64,000 bases of DNA from Fragum whitleyi (lineage: Eukaryota; Mollusca; Bivalvia; Cardiida; Cardiidae), in contig OX411552.1 in NCBI GenBank assembly GCA_948146395.1, positions 6,007,686 through 6,071,685 of the forward strand. Direction: 5' to 3'. The notes beneath the pieces are model-generated. The model was not told the DNA's origin, searched no databases, and saw only the letters and a program-made list of their open reading frames with translations. Positions 25,168-37,629 of this stretch are shown here, in pieces. Both the position numbers and the translations under genes were made by a program. Numbering within the stretch: the stretch's first letter is position 1; every line of letters begins with the position of its first letter.

Positions 25168-25923
25168 ACAGGGTTTAACGTGCCACGCCGACACCAGATG
25201 GTTCGTGGACACCTGATCGATTTTTTCGATACGGAACTAACGGTGGAGCAAGTTTTGGACGGATTTGTAAACCGAAATAATCCTTTTCATTTCAAATTTT
25301 AGTATTCCTGTCGAGATAAATGGTTCTTATTTTAGGAAAAAAAGGTAGAGTGTAGCAACTAAGGAAAATGAGCAAGTTCCAGCCCTAGGAGTGAGTGACT
25401 TAGCTTGCTTTGTAGGTTTATCACAATTTTTTTGGTCAAAAACCTGACTTTTCTTCATTGATTGTATTTGCCTAAGAGCATGAATGTATCCTCTACACGG
25501 ATACTAAATTTCTCGACGAAAGATCCACATTATGCGAAGATATTCATACTTTAATGTGCCTGGGTAGAGGAAAATATAACAAGACACTCCCTGATTGTTT
25601 AGCGATTGAAAATCGACACCAGAGTTAAAAGAAGTTGTGATAACTCGACACCTTACTTTAAATCATCTATTTTCATCCCTAAACGCTCGTGTACTAACCG
25701 TTTACGGAGAGGATTCTGTACATTTCAGCTCATAAAGGCTCGATGATTAATTTAGGAGCATATTCAAACCAATCCCGTAAATTATAGCACTTATTTTCAC
25801 CGTTCTGCCCATCATACATTGGACCAAGTTGGCCAACTCCGTTTGAATATTTGTATCATAAATGAAACGCTATAGGACATTGAATCTCGTGAAATCGTAT
25901 TTCCCTTTCTTTACCAATATCGC
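25168..25923 (+). repeat. left arm of a 4.4-kb long inverted repeat
   Basis: About 756 bp whose reverse complement recurs at 28853-29604. Shared markers include 'cacgccgacaccagatggtt' at the outer end and 'ccgtttgaatatttgtat' toward the inner end. The two arms differ by scattered substitutions and small indels. No coding frame is conserved between the arms. Confidence 0.85.
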
Positions 25924-25943
25924 TTTTGTAGCGTTTTTAGCTC

Positions 25944-27040
25944 ACCTGAGCACATTGAGCTCAAGTTGAGCTTTTGTGATCATTGAATGTCCGTCGTCAA
26001 TAACTTAAGTGTTTACAATCTAGAGCCCTCAAATATGGTCCAATCTTCATGAAACTTGGTCAGAATGTTGGCCAGGTAACAAGGATGAACCCTATCGAAA
26101 ATGGGAGGGATCCATGCCAAATCACAGGAAAGGGGCCTTTTTGACAATTTCCATGTTTACACTCTAGAGACCACAATTATGGTCCAATCTTCATGAAACT
26201 TTGTCAGAATGTTGGTCAGGTCTCAAGGATGTGACCCTTTTGAAAATGGGAATGATCCATGCCATATCACAAGAAAAGGGGCCTTATTGACATTTTCTTG
26301 TTCACACTAGAGGCCAAAAATATGGCCTTATCTTCATGAAACTTGGTCTGAATGTTGGCCAAGTCACAAGGATAAACCCTATTGAAAATGGGAAAAATCC
26401 ATGCTATATCACAGGAAATGTGGCCTTTTTGACAATATTCTTGTTGACACTGTAGAGGCCACACATATGGTCTAATCATCATGAAACTTTGTCAGAATTT
26501 TGGCCAGGTCACAAGGATGAACCCTATTAAAAATAGGAATGATCCATGACATATCATGGGAAAAGGGGCATTAATGACAATTTTCTTGTCTATGCTCTTT
26601 AGGCCACAAATATGGCCCAATCTTGATGAAACCTCCTCAGAATGATGGTCATGTCACAAGGATGAAGCCTATCGAAAATGAGAACGATCCATGCTATAAC
26701 ATGGAAAAAGGGGTCTTTATCATATTTTTCAAGTTTATGCTCTGGAGGCCACAAATATAGCCCAATTTTCATGAAAATTTGTCAGAATATTGGACCGGTC
26801 ACAAGGATGAACCCCTTTGAAAATGGGAAGGATCTATGCCATAACACAGGAAAAGGGGCCTTAATGATAATTTTCTTATTATAACTCTGGAGGCCAAAAT
26901 TTTGGCCCAATCGTCATGAAACTTGGTTTTGTTTAGAAATTATTTCCTTAATGAAATCTGCCTATTTTATTGATGCGATGTCACAGGGGTAAAAGAGACT
27001 CAGGTGAGCGATCTAGGACCACCATGGTCCTCTTGTCATT
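25944..27040 (+). repeat. mollusc-type dispersed repeat with about seven ~130-140-bp internal units
   Basis: Begins 'agctcacctgagca' and ends 'actcaggtgagcgatc' plus 'accatggtcctcttgtc', so the termini are inverted. The body repeats the phrase 'ccaatcttcatgaaacttgg' about every 130-140 bp, with partner phrases 'cacaaggatgaaccc' and 'gatccatgcca'. Such repeats are abundant in mollusc genomes. It sits between the two arms of the long inverted repeat. Confidence 0.8.
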
Positions 27041-27299
27041 TGTTCTGTTACTGTTACATGTATATTCATTTGTGTCTAAAAAGGCGTCGGAATGAGGAAG
27101 TAATTCGGTTGACCTAGATATCATATTAACAGCTTGCCTACGCGTATGAAAAGTTGGTCCTACAATGTAATTATAGAATACATTTCATCAGAGGATGATC
27201 TATAATTTCGGAGTTTAATCGCATTAGATCTACGTCGATGTGTTTACAGTCAGGTGACATTTTCAGGTTTTTAAGGAGACTCTCAGAACTTTGAAAATA

Positions 27300-27740
27300 A
27301 TGCTTTTTTCTTTTAAATTTTTTATTTTTCGAAAAAAAAAAAACCCACAAAACGTTCCTTTGGTGACCCTCTTCTGAAAATGTTAAAGGAATTTGGAAAT
27401 TACCCTAAATAAGGAAGTGTCAGGGTGGGGCTTATTCTCACTATGAAATGTTTGAAAATATTCCGTTCCTCCAACCCAATGGCCAAATTTTAATGAAATT
27501 TAGCATGAAGTTCCTTGGGTGACCCTCTTCTTAAGTTATTCTAGAAATTTATTTATCCCTAAGTATGGGTGTTGTAGGCCGTGGCTTTTTTATTTAAAAT
27601 CTTTTAAATTCTGCTCCTCCTAAACCGTGTGCCTCATTTCAGTGTAGCTTGGCAGAAATGCACCTTGTGTGACTCTCTTCTAAAGTTGTTCAAGAATTTT
27701 GGATTTACCCCCAAATATGGGCGCGACAGGGCATAAATGT
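27300..27740 (+). repeat. degenerate ~150-bp tandem repeat, about three units
   Basis: The phrase 'ggtgaccctcttct' (and 'tgtgactctcttct') recurs roughly every 150-170 bp together with 'aatttggaaattaccc'-like sequence. Confidence 0.6.
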
Positions 27741-28852
27741 TGATATGATCAAGACGAAAGTCTCGAAAAAAGTGGTTTGCTGCTCTGCGATACGTGTGAT
27801 GCGACCACGGACGATTGTGCTACGGCTGATCTTTAATTTATAATAATGATACGGATCAACAAGGATAAATACGGGACACAGCTACTAATAAATACTAACA
27901 TTTACCGATATGATTCCATACAAAAATCGTTATTCTTTCTACAGCCTTAGTATGTCAATCTACATTACAAGAACAAACATTTGAAATTTTCAGTCAACTT
28001 TCAAAAATCAACATTCTGTGGAAAGTCAATACCAATAAATTGAAAATTGACGACTTGCCATAATCAAAGCGCTAAAAGAGGCAAAGTTACATTTGAAGAC
28101 ATGCACTCCATTTTTTTTATCTTTTTAGCAAGGCTTTTTTAGGCGAGGGAAACCAAGGGTTCCATTTACCTTTAGTGATCGTAAGCCACATTTCGAACTC
28201 ACTTCAAAGGTAAAATGTCATACGGTATGCTCACTATATACCACTGAGTCCGTGTTCATATAAAAAAGCTATATATCTTTAACACAACAGTGATAATGGC
28301 AGTGATAAGTAAGAAAATATCTGGTATACATGATAAGGACAAGATGAACAATTAAGGTTATAATCCAGAAAATTGACCTCGTGTGTTGTTTCGTCTATTC
28401 AGTTCCCTCGCATTCAGTACTATCAGTACTTTGATTCTATAACAGCGTAGTGATATGCAAGCACTGTGTTGAACACACAAAGCACTTCGTGTCGCCCAAA
28501 GGTTGATGACGTGTACTAGACCTATTTTTTATGCGCGCATGTGCACAAAAAAGCTACGTAGTACACATGTTGTTCGGTTTTTGCCTCGATTATCTTTTCC
28601 AGGATACAGGGTTATTTCCTAAACCAGGCCAAAAACTGCTCGCGGCGAGCGTTTTCGTATCCTGAATGCAAGGCAGCTTTTGATTGTCCTTTGATGAAAT
28701 GTACTCTATAATGACGCAGTGTGACCAACATGTCATACACGTAGGTAAGCTGAATATATGGTGTTTAGGTCAACCGCTTTTATTTTTTTCTCATTCAGAC
28801 GAAAAGGAATATACTCGTAACAGTAACAGGACGCATGAAAACGATATATACC
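27741..28852. other. no recognisable feature between repeat blocks
   Basis: Non-coding interior of the 25.2-29.6-kb inverted-repeat structure. No transposase-like frame. Confidence 0.4.
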
Positions 28853-29604
28853 CGATATTGGGGAGGAAGGGGATATACGATTTCACGAAATTCCACGTCC
28901 TATGGGCGTTTCAAAGATCGCAATTATGAATACAAATATTCAAACAGAGTTGGCCAACTTAGTCGAATGTATGATGGGCAGAACGGTAAAAATAAGTGCT
29001 ATAATTTACGGTATTGGTTTGAATATACTACTAAATTAATCATCGAGCCTTTATAAGCTGAAATGTACATAAACTTCTCCCTAAACGGTTTGTACACGAG
29101 CGTTTAGGGGGATATGGATGTTTCAAAGTTAGGTGTCTATTAACTCTGGTGTCGATTTCCAATCGCAAAACATACAGGGGGTGTCTTGTTATCATTTTTT
29201 CCTCTACCGAGGCCCTTAAAAGTACGAATATTTTCGCTTAATGTGGATCTTTCGTCGAGAAATTTGGTATGGGTGTAGAGGATACATACATGCTCTTAGA
29301 CACACTCAACCAATGAAGAAGAGCCTGGTTGTTTATCAAAAAATTAATGACAAACCTAAAAAACAGGTAAAGTCACTCACTCCTAGGGCTAGAACTCGCT
29401 CATTTTCCTTAGTTGTTACACTCTACCTTTATTTCCTAAAAGAAGAATTATTTATCTCGACAGTGATACTAAAATTTGAAATGAAAATGATTATTTCGGT
29501 TTACAAATCCGTCAAAAACTTGCTCCATCGTTAGTTCCGTTACGAAAAAATCGATCAGGTGTCCACGAACCATCTGGTGTCGGCGTGGCACGTTATACCC
29601 TGTG
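28853..29604 (-). repeat. right arm of the 4.4-kb long inverted repeat
   Basis: Inverse of 25168-25923. The short frames inside (for example 28835-29056) are not preserved in the other arm and are considered chance. Confidence 0.85.
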
Positions 29605-29783
29605 TTGCCGGGATATATGACAAGTTATTCCCGGGTGGTATTACGAAGCTAAATACGCAAAAGTTTTCGACTTAATTATCTGTCTTTTGTCTATTTAAGG
29701 CCGTGTTATGCACCGAATTCTTAGAATATCCTCCAATGCACCCCAATTGATAAATTAACGCATCATTAGGTCATAATTATTTG

Positions 29784-29820
29784 TGACGTCATAATTTCGT
29801 CATAAGTATTTATGACGTCA
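29784..29820. promoter_or_regulatory. two CRE-type palindromes (TGACGTCA)
   Basis: Perfect TGACGTCA octamers at 29784-29791 and 29813-29820, 29 bp apart, the canonical CREB/ATF site. No adjacent gene was found, so function is unproven. They may belong to a repeat, since the same octamer recurs elsewhere in the window. Confidence 0.3.
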
Positions 29821-31799
29821 CGTCACTACATTTCGTGATGTTGTGAAGAAGAAGAGATTTTTGACTATCTCTGCAAGAAAGTTAGCACTTTAAATAGTTC
29901 GAAATTGTCAGCTTTGATATCAGCGTGAACATGAATGCTATTAACTGACATACGTTTTTTACTGTAGCATTCTGTGTTTCCTCGGGCCATGTTATCAACG
30001 AAGCGAGAGAATCATGGCTGCCATTACTGGTTTGATCTCTTTTTTCATGCTCCCTGCGAATATTAGAAGTTATGAAGGAGCGGTCGTGTATCACAATGTT
30101 CGTCAGGTCATTATTAACCAATGAAAATGCTAGAACTTTCTTTGCAGTATAATAAAAGATAAGGCATGAAGACCTCTTCAGTTGGCCACCGAGTGCTTTC
30201 ATTGCAATGTGTGGATGTCTATGCTACTCAATGGTGCGCCTCGCACACAAATAAAATTTTGGGAAATGTCACGCACATGCTTATATGTACTTTACTGCAA
30301 CAGAAACGTCAACAAAATGCAAATTGAAATGATTAAAAACTTTCATACGAGACATAATGTTACTTTGCTATTTAAGGTAGAACTACCATAAAGCAACATG
30401 TGTGAGATTAAATAATGATACTACCAAAGACAATTGTCAAACAGATACGCCTCGCTTGAAAACACTTTTAAAAAATCACAGAGATACAAATGGTAATTCC
30501 ATTATGAATAAAAGTACTCATTTCGCAAGTGAGCTCTACTGCAATGCCCACCTTATAAATTGGTATTTAAAAGCTTTGCATTTTGTCTGGTAGATCTTTC
30601 GTAGTTCACTCATATTCAATGCTTGGAAAGTGGATGGAGTAAGCATTCATCCTGTGACAAGTGTGAAAACGTGTCGTCCGCTATAGTCAAACAACAATAC
30701 GGTTTGATGTCACTGTTTGTCTATGCAGTGACGAGCAAAGGCTAAAACACAAGTTTAGTTTTACCAGTCTTTGGAATTCAACCGTAAATGTATTCAAAGC
30801 AGTTTGAACGTTTTTTAAACCACCCTTCGTGTTTCAGGAACAGTTTGAAGATTGCATTGATAGTTAAACGCCCACTTTCTTTGGCCTTTCTCCATAGACC
30901 CAATTTTGGCTGATAGCGTTCTTACGTAACATTTGAGATTGGCGGAAACTTTAACATTTTGAAACAGTTTATTGCTATGTGCAAAAATTTTTTTCAATGC
31001 ACATTTAAAATTTCCATCACGTTTACTAAGAAGACGCTTCAACGGAAAGGAACATGAATCTCAACTGTCAAAAGATTGATGACCATTGATCCATAAAAAG
31101 GTAGTCAGTTTTGACAAGTATTAAAACAAAAAATTGTAAGTAAGACATAAACGGTTAACTTATTAAGAGAACATGTATTTGTGGACGTTTCTTTTGGAGT
31201 TAAGTATATATTACTTTTTGATTTTTTATCCTATTAAGTTCCAGATGAAACTTAGCGTAGGGATATCGCTTAGTTAATGTCTATATATTTTTTTCTATTT
31301 CTTTATTAGTTCTTGTTTTCTTGAGCGATACCTTAGGACTGCCCTCTCTTTTCCGGTTTACATGGTTTTATATTTCAATTTCGGTTTTTATAACGCCAAT
31401 TATATAAACTGGGCAAAAAGAGTTAGTGATAAAAACTAAATTTATTCTTTTCTAAAGGGTCCACTTTATTTTTCAAAACTACTTTTATTCTGTTATATGC
31501 GTCCACCTTCTCTTTGCATAGTTTTATGAAAAGTAACGAAATTTTGGCAAAAGATACGGCTTCATGAAATGAAAACCTAACATACCCCTAAAAACAAATT
31601 GTAAATTGGTTTTACCTGTAATCCTGAACTTAAAGAATTCTTGCACTGTGTGCTTAAAGCGACTGACAGTTCAAAATATGGCTTCCATTTGAATGATTAA
31701 TCGCTTAACAGTACCTCTGCTCCCATCATATCCACTGTTCGTGGCACATTTAAAGAATTCTTCTCCATTCTTCTGATATCGCATGAACAAGCTCATATT
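29821..31799. other. no recognisable feature
   Basis: Short frames up to 106 codons without signatures; no repeat termini recognised. Confidence 0.4.
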
Positions 31800-31809
31800 G
31801 TGACTCAGA

Positions 31810-32126
31810 TATATATAATACGTACTTAGTGTATTGTATGAGAAAAAATATCTAACGAGGTTGGGAGAATTGATCATTGTCGAGGCTCTGCCGAGACAAT
31901 GATCAATTCCCACAACCGAGTTAGATATTTTTTCATGCAATACACTGAATACGTATTATGTTTATCTTATAACCTCTATTTCCCTTGTTTTCATCGATGT
32001 TTCTAACTGAAATGCAAGTTTCTAAAAATAATCGCGTCATATCATTGTTCTGAAAATAACTATGTGATATCATAAAAAATATCATACGGGATGTTATCAT
32101 ACGGATATGTGTATAGTTATAAGATA
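31810..32126 (+). repeat. palindromic repeat, copy 2 of 2
   Basis: Hairpin at about 31850-31930 ('gaggttgggagaattgatca' against 'tgatcaattcccacaacc', loop 'cgaggctctgccgag'), then ~190 bp matching 14095-14285. Confidence 0.75.
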
Positions 32127-32401
32127 AATGCATTTTTGGTCTAAGATCTTTTGTTTGCAATAAGCCTTATGCATGCTCTGTTGAATGTAAAAGTCTGGAG
32201 CAACAGGTCCAGGCTGTTCCAACAAAATTTCCAATTGGATGGTACTGATTGGGAACAAAATTCCTTTGAGTGCGCTCATTTTCATCCATTTAAAAGAAAC
32301 CATCCGCAATAGCAGTTGAAAAAGGTCTAATAATTGAAGATCTATAGTACACACCACTTTGCCCAACTCAATCGATGATGTCGATGTCCCGGTGGCAAAC
32401 G

Positions 32402-32699
32402 ATGTTGATGCTGGTTTGTTTGAATGGGTTTAACGCCGCTTTCAACAATCTCGCAGTTATATCGCGGCGGCCGGAGCACCTAACAATGGATTCCTGGTAT
32501 TGCTTTCACCTGTACTACCATTACACCCTTTCCTAGCCTCCGACTGCTATTTCACATAGGTTTACGATTATCTACCCATTGGTGAAAGACAAACGTCGGA
32601 AAGGATATTTGCCGCCACCGGGGATCGAACCCACGACTTCCAGATTGATAGTCTTATGCCTAACCAACTGCGCTATGGTGGCGGCTATGTTGATGCTGG
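32402..32699 (-). mobile_element. full-length SINE with perfect 13-bp target duplication
   Basis: ATGTTGATGCTGG at 32402-32414 is repeated exactly at 32687-32699. The body between is a full-length SINE in reverse orientation: a tail decayed to 'ttgtttgaatggg', the conserved middle, then the tRNA-like head with inverse B box GGGATCGAACCC and inverse A box ending 'gctatggtggcggc'. The intact duplication marks it as relatively young. Confidence 0.92.
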
Positions 32700-33300
32700 A
32701 CAAAACTTTGAATAATGCAATTGAAAGATTGGCAGATTTATGGAAATAAAGTCTCAAGGAAGCACATCCTCGGTTTGTTAAACACTCTTCTCTTACCATC
32801 ATAAAAGCTCGACTCGTCTATGAAAAGATAAGCTGTGAGATACCCGTCTTTAAATCCACATGATTACTTGCTCAGAGTAGACTTGAGTTTCGCGCGTCTC
32901 GTCAAAACTTGCTGTTCTATTAGTCTGTTATTGAGCATATGAGAAGTCAACGGCATGTTCTTGAATGTCCGGGTCGACACTTGCATTTCAGGTACATGTC
33001 TGAAGTCTTACAGCCGCCTGAAACATGTTGAAACTTCCAAAATTACCAATGACATGACCATTACCAGCAGAAATAGCCCGCTATACACACAATTGTTGCC
33101 TTGGTGCACAGATTCAGTCCGGTTGAGGCGATTCCAGGGTCTAGAACTAACCCCTTTGCATTATTTAACTGACAGACCACATGTCAGTTTGCTATGCAGA
33201 AAAATTTATGCCTCTTGGAGTGTTTTACGAATAGAAAGGTCAAAAGTACAAATATGCAGAAAGAAAACAAAAGAAGATCACATGGTTTCCACATTAAAAC

Positions 33301-33593
33301 AAAAAAACCTAAAGATTGATTGATTGAATGGAGTTTTACGCCGCTTTCAACATTATTTCAGTTATATCGCGGCGGCTGGAGCACCTAACAATGGTTTCCT
33401 GGTATTTCTCTCACCAGTACAACCACCACATCCTTTCCTAGCCCCCAGCTGCTATCTCACATAGGTCTACGATTATCAACCCATTGGTGAGAGACAAATA
33501 GTCGGAAAGAATGAGTGCCGCCGACGGGGATCGAACCCGTGACCTCTGGACTGACAGTCCGACGCGCTACCAACTGCGCTATGACGGCGGCTG

Positions 33594-33629
<36 letters not shown>

Positions 33630-33637
33630 CTAAAGAT
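33301..33637 (-). mobile_element. full-length SINE flanked by target duplications, one with a 34-nt A tract
   Basis: SINE body 33317-33592 in reverse orientation. The left flank 'aaaaaaacctaaagat' is repeated on the right with one extra C (33621-33637), a target duplication. Between the tRNA head and the right duplication lies an uninterrupted run of 34 A (33594-33627), i.e. a T run directly upstream of the SINE 5' end. The SINE tail (AATC)n is at the other end, so this A run is not its priming tail. It probably grew by slippage from the A7 in the duplicated target. Confidence 0.9.
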
Positions 33638-34517
33638 AGGAAATCCATATTTACTTTATATTAGGTGGTTAGAATATAAAATATCCTTAGTCCTGGTTGA
33701 TATTGAATCGCATATGTTTTTTCTGCCTTAATTGGAAGAAGATACACCAAAGAACTTTCAGATACTCACACAAAAGTCACAAATAATTTCCAGCCGAAAA
33801 AAATGATTTTTTGAATGTTTGATCCCTAACTTTTTTTTGTCCAGTATATACGCGTTGCTTTATTCTATCAGTATTCTTGTACGTTTCCTTGTATCCGCCG
33901 GGACATGTCTCTGCTGTATTTATCGTTTCTTGTGAATCCGTTAAACAAGATATTTAAAAAAGAGATTGGTCAAAGTACAGGTCAATCATTTCCACACTTG
34001 TTAAATAGTATGGCCACATTCCACATAACCGACTAAAACGTATGAAACCTGCAAGTTAAAAGGGACTATCTGGACATAAGTCAGCCTGCGCAAATCTCAA
34101 TGTTTGTCTTCGGTTAAAACTTTAGGGACTTCAAAGGATTTTCTGATTTGAGAATCATCCTAACTTTTTGTTAAAATATGATATTTTTTTCAAAGAATGA
34201 TTTTACAGAGTTCCAAGATGGTCCATTTTCTTAATAGTAGCCACATCATTCGGCAATCCTCGAGCGATCTACGAAGTTTCCGATCTAGATGTAGGTTACC
34301 GAATCGGCCGCGTTGAGACGAATGGGACCATATATAAAAATTACCCTAAAAGGACCGTCTGACAAAAAGTATGTGAAAAAGAGATTCCAATAGAGGGCAA
34401 TCGGGGGTCGCATGACTAAACTTTGAATACAAGAAGGTAGAATGATCTATATAGGTTCAGAAAATAAGCCAAATGCTTTCAGTTTTGACCCTAGTCAGTC
34501 AGCAGAGTGTTCAGGGT
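33638..34517. other. no recognisable feature
   Basis: No gene supported. Confidence 0.4.
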
Positions 34518-34883
34518 CGATACAGTTAGTGACATTGTGAAATTGACATTCATTTCAATCAAACAATTTCTAAATTGCTCACTTAGAACTCAATTCATTC
34601 ATTTAAAAAGAAAATCACTCAAACCATTCAAAAATGCTACAAGATAACTTTAAAAGATAACATCAACAGCTAAATATAGCTAGCTAAAAATCGCGATTTC
34701 ACTGACATTATTTATATTTTAAAAGTCTGATTGATCATTGAAGAAATAGGGGGATATTTATAGAAGTTGTAAGCTTGTTTTTTAAAGGGAGATAACAGAT
34801 ATCGCTAATTCTGTTCATCCTGAACACAATTAGCAATATTGGTTTACCCCCCCCCCCTTAACGTTTCACTCAAAACTCACTGA
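34518..34883 (+). mobile_element. family H element, right end missing
   Basis: Left end CAGTTAGTGACATTGTGAAA, standard interior, central hairpin 'tcgctaattctgttcatcct', then a C11 homopolymer at the spot where copy 39351-39780 also has a poly-C run. The right ~60 bp are lost or scrambled. Confidence 0.8.
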
Positions 34884-35083
34884 TCGCAATAAGTCATTTA
34901 CATTCATTGCAAAAGCATTCATCGCGTCAATTTCACTTTGTAATTAGCTGTACAATACACTCTTCCTACTGGGTCCCTTTTCGCCTTACGGTTCACACTT
35001 TCATTTCATTGTTCGAAATGTTTCAGAGTGGTCATTATTGTCGTATCGCATTTTTATTGACATTTCATCTCTTTTTTATTCCG

Positions 35084-35109
35084 TTTTTTTTTTTTTTTTT
35101 TTTTTTTTT
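35084..35109. repeat. poly(T) tract, 26 nt
   Basis: Uninterrupted T run. A plausible relic of an A-tailed retroelement, but no element body was recognised. Confidence 0.8.
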
Positions 35110-35739
35110 CTTTACTCGTTCTTAGTAATAAAATAGATGTAAATTTTTGTCGCACCTACTCTCAGGCCCAGTTTTGCCTTCTTGACGTGAAACCTTCTGC
35201 CTTTTTCAAATTAATTTAACAAAAAAACATTGTGATGATAAAAAAAACATATAAACCTAGTATAACGTACATTATATATTAATGTATGACGCTTTAGCTG
35301 AAAGAAAAAAAGATTAAGTGTCATATTGTATTTGAAGCTAAATAGCTGAAAATCAACTAGTTATTATTGAAATAAAGATATATATCTTAAAATAATGTAG
35401 TGTTTTGTGCTTGAAAAACAAGAGGCCCAGAGGGCCTGATACGCTCCCCAGCGCTATGAAAAGCCTTTAACCTGATAGTGCTATACAAGAAATATATAGA
35501 TAACTGCCCATTGGGTATATCCCCGCGACACACGATTTTCCGTATATGCTGATTTCATATAAAATGCGTTTACAAATGCACTGTTATCACTGCTCATAAT
35601 AGCGAACCTTGGATTTATGGTCGTATGTATATATCAAAACCTAAGTACTTTTCTTTAAGCGTGTCTTCGAGGACTAATTAGACGCTTTAAAATAAAACCC
35701 ACACCATCCAATTTTAATCGTGCAATAATTTGATCGCTT

Positions 35740-35905
35740 TTTAATTAAATTTTGTTCGTTTTGGATCATTTTTGCGCATTTAAAAAACAGTTTTGAGCTT
35801 TTATGAGTGATTGGAGCGAGTATTTTGAGTGCAAAGAATGGATCGCTGAGAGCGATTTAGAATAGTTTTGGTCGAAATGAATGTCATTTCAACGATGTTA
35901 TAGTG
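35740..35905 (-). mobile_element. family H fragment
   Basis: Contains 'gagtgattggagcgag', 'gatcgctgagagcgattt' and 'gaatgtcatttcaacgatg', i.e. the left third of the family in reverse orientation. Confidence 0.65.
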
Positions 35906-36228
35906 CGGTTTTATTGACTTGAATCTGACCCCTGCTATTTAGATGAATAAAAATCTGAATATTCCTACTCGGCTTTGCACGTGCTTTCATATGAATGAAT
36001 AACCAACGATATTGAATGTATTATACATGTTGTTAATTGATGAAATGTGTCGGTAATTGTAATTTCAGCATTTTTTTCCACAGACGTCAAAGTCGGGTCA
36101 AATTAACCAGGCTATACTAAATGAACCACAATAAATCTTTCATGTCATTATTTCCGTAAAGTTGGGTAGAAAGTTGTGGTAGTTCCACAACCCAAAACGC
36201 TTAAATAACCACATGGGCTTAAAAATCT

Positions 36229-36457
36229 GGGGCCTGTTTTACTAAACAGCTTACGAACACTTTTAGCGAAAGTAAAAAAATAAAGTTGCGTTTACAGTAG
36301 TAACTAGATATAGAATTCTGTCCTGCATCATCTCATTAGAATCGTCTGTAGAAGACGATTCCAATGAGATATTGTAAGGCAGAAGCTTACAATAAATGAA
36401 CATTGAAATTTTGATTTACGGTTAGTTTTTCGTAAGAAGTTTAGTAAAACGGGCCCC
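36229..36457. mobile_element. family G MITE, copy 1
   Basis: Inverted ends GGGGCCTGTTTTACTAAAC and its near inverse GTTTAGTAAAACGGGCCCC; 229 bp. The interior contains 'tagaagacgattccaatga', also present in the copy at 61014-61260. Confidence 0.8.
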
Positions 36458-36837
36458 TGGTATCTCATGACAGAAAAAATGTCGAGAAAGAAAACCAAGA
36501 GCACAACCCACGGGTGTGACGCTCGGCTTGATAATGCAAGAAGATCTAATCCTAAAAGGGGGCACACCACTTAAAATTCCAGAGTTACCCCCCTTAATAG
36601 TCTAGGTAGCTCTTGTGATGGTGAATACACATGTCAAGTTTTATGAAGATACCTTCAATAACAAAAGAGATATGGCCATGGCTAAATTTATCACACCAGC
36701 GCCAACACCAACGCGAACGACACCAAGATGATCATAATACTTCGGGTAGCCGAGCTAATAAAAAAACATGAAAAGTTAAAGAAATGGACAAAATATCGCA
36801 TTTATCGCCATTTTCCATTATTTTCTGGGATATATGT

Positions 36838-37279
36838 TCAGTTAACAACATCGTGAAATTGACAATGTGAATGATTTTGGAATGAATTGGGAATGAAATT
36901 GAATGAGTGTATGGAGCGAGTTTTGAGTGAATTTAATGGGAGGTAATCCATTATCGAAAATTTTGTTCATGATGAACAAAATTTGCGATATGTATTACCT
37001 CCCTTTAATAAAAATATGCATAAAAGATCTTTAAATAGCTTCCCTTTTCTTCAAGAACCAATCAGACGTTTTTAATTTCTATTATATCAGTGAAATCGCG
37101 ATTTCGTTCTTGTTTTATTAATTTTTAAGGTAGTTGTATATCTTATATTTTTTAGTCATTTTGAGCGTTTTTGAATGGTTTCAGTGAGTGTTTGGAATGA
37201 GTGAATGGAGCGCTGAATGAGCGATTTAGAATGATTTTGATCGAGATGAATGTCAATTTTACGATGTAACTAACTGTAC
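36838..37279 (-). mobile_element. family H element, complete
   Basis: Starts CAGTTAACAACATCGTGAAA and ends 'acgatgtaactaactgta'. It has the central hairpin near 36960 ('ttttgttcatgatgaacaaa') and both halves of the spaced motif array. About 440 bp, with no frame. Lies directly upstream (by coordinate) of a family T foldback and GT11 copy B. Confidence 0.85.
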
Positions 37280-37465
37280 AACATTGATGAATCAAGGTCA
37301 ATGTTGTTTTATAAACAAACTTGACCTATGACCACTCAGTTCACGTTGTGCATCTATAAGTAGTGACATGTGTATGTCACTGTAGCAAGGGTATGAACCA
37401 CTGATTTCAAGTCGAGTGCTCTACTGAGTATATCGGGCGTTAGACACGATAAAAATACGAAATGA

Positions 37466-37629
37466 TTAAGGTAGTGGACCCGTAATAGTTCCGCAACATT
37501 TCGGACAACATATTCTTTCACAATGTTAACCGAGGTTTCCAAATGCAAATCATTTGGAAAACTCGGTTAACACTGTTAAGCCCATGACTTCTGAGTTGTT
37601 GCAAAACCATTACGGGTCCACTACCTTAA
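37466..37629. mobile_element. family T foldback, complete
   Basis: Inverted ends TTAAGGTAGTGGACCCGTAA and TTACGGGTCCACTACCTTAA. A second inverted pair near the centre flanks 'gaggtttccaaatg'. The whole 164 bp is close to a single hairpin. The TTAA at each end may be target duplication (piggyBac-like) or part of the TIR. Confidence 0.85.

Larger units (their letters stand above)
35413..36763 (+). repeat. mollusc-type 'CAAGAGG...CCGAGCTAA' repeat, interrupted
   Basis: Starts 'acaagaggcccagagggcct' and ends with 'caacgcgaacgacaccaa' and 'gggtagccgagctaat', the two ends of a common mollusc dispersed repeat. It is interrupted by a family H fragment (35740-35905) and a family G element (36229-36457). 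Confidence 0.6.

Noticed and set aside
25944..27040. CRISPR-like array
   Set aside because: The ~130-140-bp units are divergent along their length with no repeat/spacer division, in clearly eukaryotic DNA.
25168..29604. Polinton/Maverick or large virus-like element from the long TIRs
   Set aside because: Polinton TIRs can be this long, but the interior has no polymerase, integrase, ATPase or capsid frame.
32955..33323. 122-codon plus-strand frame as a gene
   Set aside because: Ends in the tail of a SINE; no recognisable motif, and no homologue within the window.
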